Of a DNA stretch of 5,641 nt, positions 1 through 5,641 are shown one piece after another. Position 1 is the first letter of the stretch; each line of letters starts with the position of its first letter. The stretch lies in the NCBI GenBank assembly GCA_002358975.1, contig DEPX01000048.1:1-5641 (forward strand), written 5' to 3'. The position numbers and the translations under genes were made by a program. Origin of the DNA: Micrococcaceae bacterium UBA3381 (GTDB lineage: Bacteria; Actinomycetota; Actinomycetes; Actinomycetales; Micrococcaceae). The notes beneath the pieces were generated by a model. The model searched no databases, was not told where the DNA came from, and saw only the letters and a list, made by a program, of their open reading frames with translations.

Positions 1-2
1 CG

Positions 3-113
3 AGGTCGCTCAACCGGTTGACGTCGTGGCGGTGGCTGGAATCCACGGTGGTCGTTGGTTCGGGTCGCCGAGAACCAGATGCGGTAATTATTGATTTGTG
101 GGTGGTCCGTTAA
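3..113 (+). CDS. possible 3' end of a convergent gene, unidentified
   Basis: An open plus-strand frame enters from the left edge and ends at a TAA at 111-113. The visible ~36 residues include a hydrophobic stretch, then charged residues, and end in DAVIIDLWVVR. This looks more protein-like than the other frames here, and most third positions are G or C. It would converge on the soxA-soxG gene, whose stop is 56 bases further on, with a stem-loop between the two. I recognise no family, and 36 codons without a visible start cannot prove a gene. The alternative is non-coding sequence that is open by chance. Confidence 0.25.
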   Translation, partial: RSLNRLTSWRWLESTVVVGSGRREPDAVIIDLWVVR

Positions 114-117
114 CCAT

Positions 118-153
118 TGGTGCGGCCGACCATGTTGAGGATCGACCGCACCA
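118..153 (-). terminator. stem-loop after soxA, candidate operon-end structure
   Basis: Arms at 118-129 and 142-153 pair over 12 positions around a 12-base loop. The only non-Watson-Crick pair is 126/145: C against A in a plus-strand transcript, but a permitted G-U wobble in a minus-strand transcript. The structure is therefore better as RNA from the sox operon, and it begins 16 bases after the soxA stop. No T-run follows the stem on either strand, so it is not a textbook Rho-independent terminator. It may be a U-less terminator, an mRNA 3'-end stabiliser, or a bidirectional barrier between convergent genes. A separate 10-bp palindrome, AAAGCGCTTT, lies at 156-165. Confidence 0.4.
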
Positions 154-169
154 TGAAAGCGCTTTTGTC

Positions 170-3100
170 TTAGGCTGCGCTAAAACCTGCTTCTTCTATA
201 CGGTATTCCGCACCGGCATCTAGCAGGGTATCCCACAGGTATTGGCCTGCGGAGCGCTCGCAGTGGACGAGATAGCTGCGAACGCCGTTGATATCGTTGC
301 GCACAATATCGGTGACAACACCTGCAACGGAACTACGAAGTGCCGAACCATCCGGGATGACGTCGTCGGCAAATTCCAGTGCACAGATTTTGCTGAGTAG
401 TTCATTGGCCTCTGCACCGGTGATCCGGAAGAGCGCACGTCCGTGGGTGAGGTCCACGATGGTGGCGAGTTCTTCGCTTGTCTCGGTGAACTCTTGCAGT
501 TTTGCCAGTTCGCTAGCTTGCGTACCGACATCCGCGAAGATATGCCACTGGCCGGGGCCTGAACCAACGACCAGACTGCCTTGTTCACGCTGGTGAACCC
601 GGCCGAATTGAGCTTCCAGCTTCTTGGCTATAGCACCATTAGCTTTGCTGCGAACCTCAAGTTTGGCTAATGCCGACTGATCTTGGAGGGTCAGTGCTCC
701 TGAACTTGGTTGTGCACTGACTTCCCAATGGTCAATTATTGTTGTTGCTGCTCCGAGACGAACCGGGCCTCGGGCCACTGGTTCAGCAAAGGTGGTCAGT
801 TGCTCCGGAACCGTATCGTTATCCAAGCGTGCGCCTTCGGGATCAACCGCCGACATCTCGGACATGACCTCGGCCTGAACAAGAGTACCGTCGACTTGCC
901 GAATAGTGAGCATCGTACCCGGCTCGGATAGCGAAAGGTCCACCTGTGCTAAACAGATGGAGCGGTTCAAAGTGGGCGAGTAGCGGCTGGATGTGATCCG
1001 GCCGGCGATGGTGCCATCAGCATACAAAATTTGAGTAGCTTCGGTTGGCACTACATTCGGGTCCACCGGTTGAACAGCTACTAGCCGTGGGCCGGCTTGG
1101 CGCTGTTGTTGCCAGACCAGTTCCGGTTTGCCAATAAAGTCGTCTTTATCCAGTTTGATCGCCCAACCCAACCCTGCGCTATAGGCTTGGGTAAGCCCAT
1201 CGGTGTCTTGACCAACAATGATGTGGCCAGACTCCAGACGCAGCACACGCTGAGCCTCGATACCAAATGGTCCCACACCAAGGTCTTTTCCGGCTTCTAG
1301 TAGTGCTTCCCACACGTGCAGGCCGTAGGCTGCCGGCACATGGATCTCATAGGAAAGTTCACCGGTAAATCCGATGCGCCACAAAACGCAGTCATCCACG
1401 CCGGCAACCTTACCGGTGCGTACCCGCATGAACGGGAAAGCCTCCGACGACAGGTCGACGTCTTCGACCAAACGCGACAAAAGGGTGCGAGATTTCGGCC
1501 CAGCAATATTGATGCTGGTGTAGGCGGTTGTTACCGGGGTGGCATTGACTTGCCACTCTGGGTGGTGGGTCTGCAACCATTCCTCGATCCAATCCCAGAC
1601 GCTGCCGGCACCACCGGAGGTTGTGGTTAACAGGTAGTGGTCTTCACCCAGGTGGGCAGTGACACCGTCATCCATGACGACGCCGTCTTCGGAGACCATG
1701 ACACCGTAGCGGACCTTACCGATATCCAGCTTGGACCATTTATTGGTATAGAGCAGGTTGAGTAGCTTGGGAACGTCCGGGCCGCGTAGATCAATTTTAC
1801 CCAGCGGGGTGACATCAATAATTCCGACGTTCTCGCGTACCCGGCGAACCTCGGCTTGCGAGTCGCCGTAGTGTTCCGGACGAATCCATTGGCCTGCCAC
1901 CATGGGGACCCCGCCGTGGGCGTCATGCCACGACTGAATTGGCGAATACCGCACCGGATCGTAAATGCGCCCGGCCAACGCACCCAGGGTTACCGGGGCG
2001 TACATAGGCCGCCACGTGGTGGTCCCAGTTTCGGCGATAGTTTTGCCGGTGGCTTCAGCAACGATCGCAATGAAATTGACCATTTCGATCTTGCCCTGCA
2101 GCGGTCCCATGGTTACCGTGGTGAAGCGTTTAACCAATTCTGCAGAATCGTAGCCCTCGTTGACCGCTGATTGGAGATCCGAGGAGGTAATGTCCTCGGA
2201 AAAGTCCACGTATCCGTGGGTAGTGGAGCGGTAGATTTCGGGATGTTCCGGGATCTCTAGCGGTGTGATATCCGGTAATTCAGCTTCGGCTACCGCATCT
2301 AGTTGTCCTGGAACGGTGGGGGTAGAGGCGATAAGTTTACCGCGCTGGGTCAGCGCATAGGCTGCAGCACGTGCGCCAACATCTGCACCATGTTGGCGCA
2401 ACTGTTGGACACTGCCATCACCGGCAATGCCACCGGCTGCATAGACACCCTCATCGGTGCCGCCTGGTAAAAAGCGTGCCGCGCCTGATTCGTAGTAAGG
2501 CTTATCGCCTGACATATTGAGCAGGGAAGTTGGGGCCGTCCAACCTATCGCGGTGACCAACAGATCGGCTGTAATCCGTTGCCCCGAGGATAATTCGACT
2601 GACTGGAGCCGCCCCTTACCGTGGGCTCGTACCACCGTGTCGCCGCCGCGGGCCTCCACGACCGCAGCCACATCTACACCGGCACGGCGCAGATCATCCA
2701 CAGTGGCATCGCCCTCGGGATTTGCCGTGAGGACCACCGCGCGGTCACCTGGTCGGACAGAATACAAGTTGATAAGCCGACGGGCTGCTGTAGAGAGCAT
2801 CACACCGGGCAAATCGTTGCCCTGGAATACGTAGGGGCGTTCAATGAGTCCGGCGGCAACCACCAGGCTGCGTGCACGGGTTTTGATAATGCGCTCGTGC
2901 ATGCCAGGTTTGGGAGTGCGCTGGACAACGGTGATCCAATTGTCGTCGTAGCGGGCAGCTACCGTGGCATCGGTGAAGACACGAATATTGGCAGTCGACT
3001 CAACTTCGGAACGGAGCTGACGTGCAAGTGACCCATCGGTCCAACGCAGGTGACCGCCGAGTTGGTGTTCTTCTTCAACCAGCATCACAGATGCACCCAT

Positions 3101-3679
3101 TTCGGCGGCGGCCAGAGCCGCGGCCATGCCGGCTGGTCCACCACCAGCGACAAGCACATCAGCGTGAGCATAACGTTTTTCATAGATTTCCTTGGGCGGA
3201 TTCTCTGCTACCACACCGCCGTGGACGAAACCGCGCAGCACCTTTTGGTACATCGGACGAAGAAAGTCGGGCTTGATGAAAGTCTTGTAGTAGAACCCAG
3301 GGCCTAAGAATCGACTACCAAGCTGGTTGACGGCGCGAATATCGTATTTGAGTGACGGCCACGTGTTCTGTGACCTAACATGCATGCCCTCTTCAATCAG
3401 CCGATGCGCCCCGCGTACGTTAGGCTCATCGTCGACCTGCATGATCGTGCCCGGATCGTGTAGTGAACCGGTGAGCACTCCGCGGGGGCTATGCAGCTTC
3501 ATGCTACGGGAAAAGACGCGTTCCCCGGCCGCAGCTAGCGCTGAAACGATCGTGTCCCCGTCGTAACCGGTGTAGGTTTTTCCATTCCAAGTGAAGGTGA
3601 CGTATTTGGACCGGTTAATGACTTCATTGTGCTGCGTAGGGATGCGCTGAGGCTGCTTGTTATGTTCAGAGCGGGTCAT
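170..3679 (-). CDS. soxA: sarcosine oxidase alpha subunit fused to gamma subunit (SoxA-SoxG)
   Basis: This is the alpha subunit of heterotetrameric sarcosine oxidase, a cytoplasmic enzyme that moves the methyl carbon of sarcosine to tetrahydrofolate and makes H2O2. Residues ~25-135 match the N-terminal ferredoxin-fold region (SPRGVLTG, QNTWPSLKYDIRAVN, GFYYKTFIKP). Residues ~173-440 form the dinucleotide (NAD) domain, with VAGGGPAGMAAA at 177-188, an acidic strand end (VEEE, 201-204), ERPYVFQGNDLPGVML at 280-295 and GGIAGDGSVQQ at 416-426. Residues ~488-565 form the small helical region, which lacks the cysteines found in iron-sulfur relatives. Residues ~573-945 are the GcvT-like folate domain (DGVVMDDGV, NIAGPKSR, GFTGELSYEI, LRLESGHIIVGQDTDG). 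Alpha subunits normally stop near here, at ~950-1000 residues, after a DPEG motif (946-949). This protein runs on to 1169 with a SoxG-like domain. The ATG start overlaps the soxD stop as ATGA and has AAGGAG 7 bases upstream. The family call is very secure; the exact substrate is less so. Confidence 0.95.
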   Translation of the reverse strand: MTRSEHNKQPQRIPTQHNEVINRSKYVTFTWNGKTYTGYDGDTIVSALAAAGERVFSRSMKLHSPRGVLTGSLHDPGTIMQVDDEPNVRGAHRLIEEGMHVRSQNTWPSLKYDIRAVNQLGSRFLGPGFYYKTFIKPDFLRPMYQKVLRGFVHGGVVAENPPKEIYEKRYAHADVLVAGGGPAGMAAALAAAEMGASVMLVEEEHQLGGHLRWTDGSLARQLRSEVESTANIRVFTDATVAARYDDNWITVVQRTPKPGMHERIIKTRARSLVVAAGLIERPYVFQGNDLPGVMLSTAARRLINLYSVRPGDRAVVLTANPEGDATVDDLRRAGVDVAAVVEARGGDTVVRAHGKGRLQSVELSSGQRITADLLVTAIGWTAPTSLLNMSGDKPYYESGAARFLPGGTDEGVYAAGGIAGDGSVQQLRQHGADVGARAAAYALTQRGKLIASTPTVPGQLDAVAEAELPDITPLEIPEHPEIYRSTTHGYVDFSEDITSSDLQSAVNEGYDSAELVKRFTTVTMGPLQGKIEMVNFIAIVAEATGKTIAETGTTTWRPMYAPVTLGALAGRIYDPVRYSPIQSWHDAHGGVPMVAGQWIRPEHYGDSQAEVRRVRENVGIIDVTPLGKIDLRGPDVPKLLNLLYTNKWSKLDIGKVRYGVMVSEDGVVMDDGVTAHLGEDHYLLTTTSGGAGSVWDWIEEWLQTHHPEWQVNATPVTTAYTSINIAGPKSRTLLSRLVEDVDLSSEAFPFMRVRTGKVAGVDDCVLWRIGFTGELSYEIHVPAAYGLHVWEALLEAGKDLGVGPFGIEAQRVLRLESGHIIVGQDTDGLTQAYSAGLGWAIKLDKDDFIGKPELVWQQQRQAGPRLVAVQPVDPNVVPTEATQILYADGTIAGRITSSRYSPTLNRSICLAQVDLSLSEPGTMLTIRQVDGTLVQAEVMSEMSAVDPEGARLDNDTVPEQLTTFAEPVARGPVRLGAATTIIDHWEVSAQPSSGALTLQDQSALAKLEVRSKANGAIAKKLEAQFGRVHQREQGSLVVGSGPGQWHIFADVGTQASELAKLQEFTETSEELATIVDLTHGRALFRITGAEANELLSKICALEFADDVIPDGSALRSSVAGVVTDIVRNDINGVRSYLVHCERSAGQYLWDTLLDAGAEYRIEEAGFSAA
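173..778 (-). other. SoxG-like C-terminal domain of the fused alpha subunit
   Basis: Residues ~968-1169 (about 200, the size of a free SoxG) resemble the gamma subunit, a small GcvT/YgfZ-fold protein. The visible landmarks, in order, are ALTLQDQSALAKLEVRS (995-1011), the GPGQWHIFAD strand (1041-1050), VDLTHGRALFRITGAEANELL (1075-1095; family members have a VLDLS-type strand followed by a GP-A-VL-K helix), KICALEF (1097-1103) and the last strand and helix YLVHCERSAGQYLWDTLLDAG (1136-1156). The join at ~945-968 is a polar linker. No methionine codon occurs after residue 942 and I see no well-placed Shine-Dalgarno box at the join, so separate translation from an ATG is excluded and from GTG or TTG is unlikely. 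The assignment rests on pattern recognition, not on a search. Confidence 0.8.
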
Positions 3680-3930
3680 CGAGGGTCTCCTTCGGAACGA
3701 ATGGCCTTATTGGCGACAGTGTCTCGGTGCAGGGTGAAATATTGGCGGCATCCTGCAGAATGGAACCACATTTCTTTGGCGACACCCCAATGGTTGTCCC
3801 GGAAATATAGGTAGTCGTGCCATTGCTCCATGGTTGTGGTGGAAACATCTGGACGTGGCGGTTCTTCGCCATATTGTCTGAATTCTGTAGCGTTACGAAG
3901 CCCGCACCACGGGCAGTTAATTTGCATCAT
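3676..3930 (-). CDS. soxD: sarcosine oxidase delta subunit, zinc-binding (SoxD)
   Basis: This 84-residue protein is the small delta subunit of heterotetrameric sarcosine oxidase. In the known crystal structures this subunit binds one zinc ion and packs against the alpha subunit; it has no catalytic role of its own. The zinc ligands are visible as CPWC (Cys6, Cys9) near the N-terminus and HSAGC (His57, Cys61) near the C-terminus. Between them is the family core WHDYLYFRDNHWG (37-49), followed by the WFHSAGCRQYF block (55-65). The family is usually ~85-100 residues, so this is a compact but complete member. The gene starts with tandem ATG codons (3930 and 3927), the first of which has AGGAG 8 bases upstream. 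Its TGA overlaps the soxA ATG, so translation of the two is probably coupled. It lies 27 bases downstream of soxB. Confidence 0.95.
   Translation of the reverse strand: MMQINCPWCGLRNATEFRQYGEEPPRPDVSTTTMEQWHDYLYFRDNHWGVAKEMWFHSAGCRQYFTLHRDTVANKAIRSEGDPR
3687..3692 (-). promoter_or_regulatory. ribosome binding site of soxA-soxG
   Basis: AAGGAG on the minus strand lies 7 bases before the ATG at 3679-3677, inside the last codons of soxD. It fixes the alpha-subunit start and supports coupled translation across the ATGA overlap. Confidence 0.8.
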
Positions 3931-3938
3931 AGCTATTA

Positions 3939-3943
3939 CTCCT
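3939..3943 (-). promoter_or_regulatory. ribosome binding site of soxD
   Basis: AGGAG on the minus strand sits in the 27-base soxB-soxD gap, 8 bases before the first of two consecutive ATG codons. It favours the first ATG (3930-3928). The gap shows no terminator or promoter, so soxB and soxD are probably on one transcript. Confidence 0.75.
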
Positions 3944-3957
3944 AAGCGTGATCCGGG

Positions 3958-5232
3958 TTAGTGACCAACCGCGGCGGCACCCTTCTCACCGACCAGCTGG
4001 CCGATTGAGAAGCGTTCAAGACCGAAACCGGAGATGATCTCTGGGGTTTTCTGGGTTGCGATCAGTTCGGCCATGGCTTCGCCAGATACTGGGCCAGCTT
4101 TGAACCCGTAAGTGCCCCAGCCGACATCGACATAGAATCCTTCAACTTCGGTGCCGCCCATAATGGGCGAATAATCAGGAGTCATGTCACACAACCCGGC
4201 CCATTGGCGGAGTAAACGCATCTTGGCCAAGGAAGGCATCAAACTCAATACGTTGGTGGCAAGCCCTTCGACGAATTCCAGGCTGCCGCGCATTGAATAC
4301 GAAGTAAATGGGTCCACACTGGCCCCAAATACCAGCTCACCACGATCTGTTTGGCTCACATATACGTGCAATGTTCCAGATACCACCACGGTGCCCAAGA
4401 ATGGTTTGACCGGTTCGGTCACTGCTGCTTGTAGGGGAGAGGTGGTGACCGGCATCTGCACGCCGGCCATATCAGAGATGAGCGAAGACCAACCAGCGGT
4501 ACAGTTGACCGCAGTTTCAGTGGCGATATTGCCCTTTGAGGTGCGGACTCCTGTCACTTTGCCACCATCAATGTCGATGCCAGTGACTTCGGTGTGCTGG
4601 ATAATATGCACGCCCATTTCATGTGCGGCACGAGCATACCCCCACACCACGGCATCGTGACGGATCGTCCCACCAGGTGGGTGGTAAAGCGCGCCGAGTA
4701 CTGGGTATCGGGTGTCTTTGGAGACATCAATATAGGGCACCAGATCTTTAATTTGGTCTGGGTCAACAATCTCTGAATTGACACCCTGGGCTTTATTAAC
4801 TTCTGCTCGCCAGCGCATGGTGCGCATACCGCCGTCGTCGTGAGCCAACGATAGATGCCCCATTTGGACAAACATCAGATTAAAATTCAGTTCGCTGGAG
4901 AGCTCTTCGTAAAGCTGCAAAGAGCGGTCGTAGAATTGCACGCCCTCTGGGGTGAGATAATTAGAGCGCAGAATCGCAGTGTTGCGGCCGGAACCGCCGC
5001 CTCCAATGTAGCCTTTTTCAATGACCGCGATATTGGTGATGCCATGGTTTTTTGCCAAATAATATGCGGTGGCCAGGCCATGCAGACCACCGCCGATGAT
5101 CACCACATCGTAACTACTTTTCAGATCAGGCTCTGACCAAACTTCCGGCCAGCCTTCTTGTGTGAGACCTTTAGAAAACAGTTGAAATGCGGAATAACGG
5201 GAACGTTGATTGCCGGAGTGATTATTTTTCAT
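3958..5232 (-). CDS. soxB: sarcosine oxidase beta subunit, FAD/FMN oxidoreductase (SoxB)
   Basis: This is the beta subunit, the catalytic flavoprotein of the DAO (D-amino-acid oxidase) superfamily. It oxidises the N-methyl amine on FAD and passes electrons to a covalent FMN that reacts with O2. Numbered from the chosen ATG (424 residues), the family opening RYSAFQLF is at 12-19. The FAD fold YDVVIIGGGLHGLATAYYLA follows at 41-60, then IEKGYIGGGGSGRNTAILRSNY. IRHDAVVWGYAR (190-201) contains His192, which aligns with the covalent FMN histidine. The C-terminal flavin segment has DYSPIMGG and GWGTYGFKAGPVSGEA (371-386), and the protein ends in a typical GAAAVGH tail. The frame extends upstream to a TTG at 5310, but the extra 26 residues are not family-like and would put a perfect inverted repeat inside the gene, so ATG 5232 is preferred. 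The Shine-Dalgarno match is weak. The region after the FAD motif differs from classical SoxB (SNYLTPEG instead of NYLWDE), so the substrate may not be sarcosine. Confidence 0.93.
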   Translation of the reverse strand: MKNNHSGNQRSRYSAFQLFSKGLTQEGWPEVWSEPDLKSSYDVVIIGGGLHGLATAYYLAKNHGITNIAVIEKGYIGGGGSGRNTAILRSNYLTPEGVQFYDRSLQLYEELSSELNFNLMFVQMGHLSLAHDDGGMRTMRWRAEVNKAQGVNSEIVDPDQIKDLVPYIDVSKDTRYPVLGALYHPPGGTIRHDAVVWGYARAAHEMGVHIIQHTEVTGIDIDGGKVTGVRTSKGNIATETAVNCTAGWSSLISDMAGVQMPVTTSPLQAAVTEPVKPFLGTVVVSGTLHVYVSQTDRGELVFGASVDPFTSYSMRGSLEFVEGLATNVLSLMPSLAKMRLLRQWAGLCDMTPDYSPIMGGTEVEGFYVDVGWGTYGFKAGPVSGEAMAELIATQKTPEIISGFGLERFSIGQLVGEKGAAAVGH

Positions 5233-5244
5233 GACGCGTATCAA

Positions 5245-5250
5245 GTCCTT
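5245..5250 (-). promoter_or_regulatory. weak ribosome binding site of soxB
   Basis: AAGGAC on the minus strand is the only purine-rich Shine-Dalgarno-like box before the ATG at 5232. Its 12-base spacing is longer than usual. It lies 2 bases downstream of the perfect inverted repeat, so a hairpin there could affect ribosome access. Confidence 0.35.
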
Positions 5251-5252
5251 AG

Positions 5253-5272
5253 TACGAGAAGACCTTCTCGTA
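5253..5272. promoter_or_regulatory. perfect 9+2+9 inverted repeat before soxB, candidate operator
   Basis: The arms TACGAGAAG and CTTCTCGTA are exact reverse complements around a 2-base centre. The element lies 20 bases before the preferred soxB ATG. A TATATA (minus strand, 5276-5271), usable as a -10 box, overlaps its outer edge, although I find no convincing -35 partner. Position and symmetry suit a repressor or activator dimer site controlling the operon. As RNA it could instead fold into a short hairpin in the leader next to the weak Shine-Dalgarno. I cannot assign it to a regulator family. Confidence 0.55.
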
Positions 5273-5515
5273 TATACGGTGTCTGTGAAATGGCATTCTG
5301 TGGTACTCAAATGACCGGAAGAATGCTCACGTAAGCCAATCTTAATTTGTGAACTGGGTTACAGGTGCTCCTAGGTTGCCACTGCCGTAGTTCCTAGTCA
5401 AGGATGAATGTGCTGAGTAGTCATGGAGCCACCGATTTGGTTGTTGGCACTGGGAATGCGCACGGTTATAGCGCTAGCAACCCGGATCACCCCGGTGTGT
5501 GGGTCGTAGCCTTAC
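5273..5515. other. upstream intergenic region, no convincing gene
   Basis: About 240 bases lie between the soxB dyad and a possible divergent start. The only full plus-strand frame here (5404-5598) has a composition unlike any family I know and no Shine-Dalgarno box. TCCTAG occurs twice as a direct repeat (5369-5374 and 5392-5397), its first copy overlapping a CCTAGG palindrome (5370-5375). The region probably contains the sox promoter and, if a divergent gene exists, that promoter too. I could not find a clear -35/-10 pair on either strand. Confidence 0.4.
5464..5482. repeat. imperfect inverted repeat around TAGCGCTA
   Basis: GGTT and AACC flank the perfect 8-bp palindrome TAGCGCTA, but the flanks and the core are off-centre by about half a base, so the whole element is imperfect. 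It lies 33 bases before the possible divergent start at 5516. It could be a second regulator site or chance. Confidence 0.2.
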
Positions 5516-5641
5516 ATGGTTCGCATGCGTTCTGCAGCGACTCGAAATTTCTTCATCGATCCGAGCCAAAATGGCTTCGAAAAGCACCACCGCAGTAAGC
5601 TCGTCCGAGTGCTGGCTGATATGCCGTTGACTACCGGAGTG
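5516..5641 (+). CDS. possible 5' end of a divergent gene, unidentified, partial
   Basis: A plus-strand frame begins with ATG directly after an in-frame stop (5507-5509) and stays open for 42 codons to the right edge. The peptide starts MVRMRSAATRNFF, is basic, and later reads HHRSKLVRVLADMPLTTGV. The basic N-terminus and the position divergent from soxB would suit a regulator, but no helix-turn-helix can be recognised in this fragment and no good Shine-Dalgarno box precedes either ATG (5516 or 5525). A competing frame is open on the opposite strand from 5641 to about 5480 with similar third-position G+C. It would instead be the tail of a gene upstream of soxB on the same strand. I cannot decide between the two. 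Confidence 0.25.
   Translation, partial: MVRMRSAATRNFFIDPSQNGFEKHHRSKLVRVLADMPLTTGV

Noticed and set aside
220..588. Minus-strand 122-codon frame overlapping the end of soxA, a possible separate product
   Set aside because: It is a shifted frame of the SoxG-like region. The recognised SoxG pattern is in the soxA frame, and the shifted peptide has no family features.
750..850. A hidden internal start giving free SoxG from the fused gene
   Set aside because: There is no ATG after residue 942. A GTG near residue 968 has only a GGAG about 20 bases upstream, too far to be a convincing ribosome binding site.
288..3307. Several antisense plus-strand open frames of 60-136 codons inside soxA
   Set aside because: They lie opposite a clearly recognised gene, lack family-like sequence, have biased low-complexity composition (S, R, T, H) and no consistent Shine-Dalgarno boxes. 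They are open because of codon bias in the real frame.
4184..4660. 158-codon plus-strand frame opposite soxB
   Set aside because: soxB is well conserved on the other strand across the whole stretch; the antisense peptide is rich in T, S and P and resembles nothing known to me.
5273..5345. A sigma-70-type promoter for soxB with a TTGAGT -35 box
   Set aside because: TTGAGT lies 28 bases from the TATATA -10 candidate, far beyond normal spacing, and other hexamers at proper spacing do not match.
5404..5598. 64-codon plus-strand frame upstream of soxB as a small gene
   Set aside because: It has no Shine-Dalgarno box and no recognisable motif, hydrophobic segment or charge pattern. It overlaps two other open frames, so it cannot be supported.
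1..5641. CRISPR arrays, tRNA or rRNA genes, insertion sequences, toxin-antitoxin or phage genes
   Set aside because: I saw no regularly spaced repeats, cloverleaf-like sequence, transposase motif or terminal inverted repeat. The sox operon occupies over 90 percent of the window.

Overview
The window holds one minus-strand operon for a heterotetrameric sarcosine-oxidase-type flavoenzyme. In transcription order (right to left) it reads soxB (beta), soxD (delta), then a 1169-residue alpha subunit (soxA) whose last ~200 residues look like the gamma subunit SoxG. The usual soxB-soxD-soxA-soxG order is therefore kept, but the last two cistrons are one polypeptide. The DNA has moderately high G+C, roughly mid-50s percent by eye. 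Strong Shine-Dalgarno boxes and compact coupling fit a bacterium; the protein style and base composition suggest an actinobacterium, possibly Micrococcales-like. That placement is inference only.

Layout from left to right. Positions 1-118 may contain the tail of a convergent plus-strand gene (stop at 111-113, weakly supported). Positions 118-153 form a long stem-loop just past the soxA stop, a possible operon-end structure. Positions 170-3679 are the soxA-soxG fusion (minus). It overlaps soxD (3676-3930, minus) by ATGA. A 27-bp gap holding a strong ribosome binding site separates soxD from soxB (3958-5232, minus; ATG start preferred over an upstream TTG). Just upstream of soxB lies a perfect 9+2+9 inverted repeat (5253-5272), the best operator candidate in the window. 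Positions 5273-5515 show no convincing gene. A plus-strand frame opens at 5516 and runs off the right edge; it could be the start of a divergent gene but is weakly supported.

How the genes work together, from knowledge of the family: SoxB binds FAD and carries the covalent FMN, and is where the N-methyl amine is oxidised. SoxA binds NAD(+) and contributes to the FMN site, and its C-terminal GcvT-like part binds tetrahydrofolate, which takes up the released one-carbon unit. SoxD is a small zinc-binding subunit, and SoxG is a second GcvT-fold subunit. The expected reaction is sarcosine + O2 + THF to glycine + 5,10-methylene-THF + H2O2. A related N-methylated substrate cannot be excluded from sequence alone, because N-methylglutamate dehydrogenase and other paralogues share this architecture. 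The folate genes often linked to this operon (glyA, purU, folD) are not visible here, but the window is short on both sides.

I do not see a wholly new system. The points worth a second look are the alpha-gamma fusion, the perfect dyad in front of soxB, and the somewhat divergent SoxB sequence.
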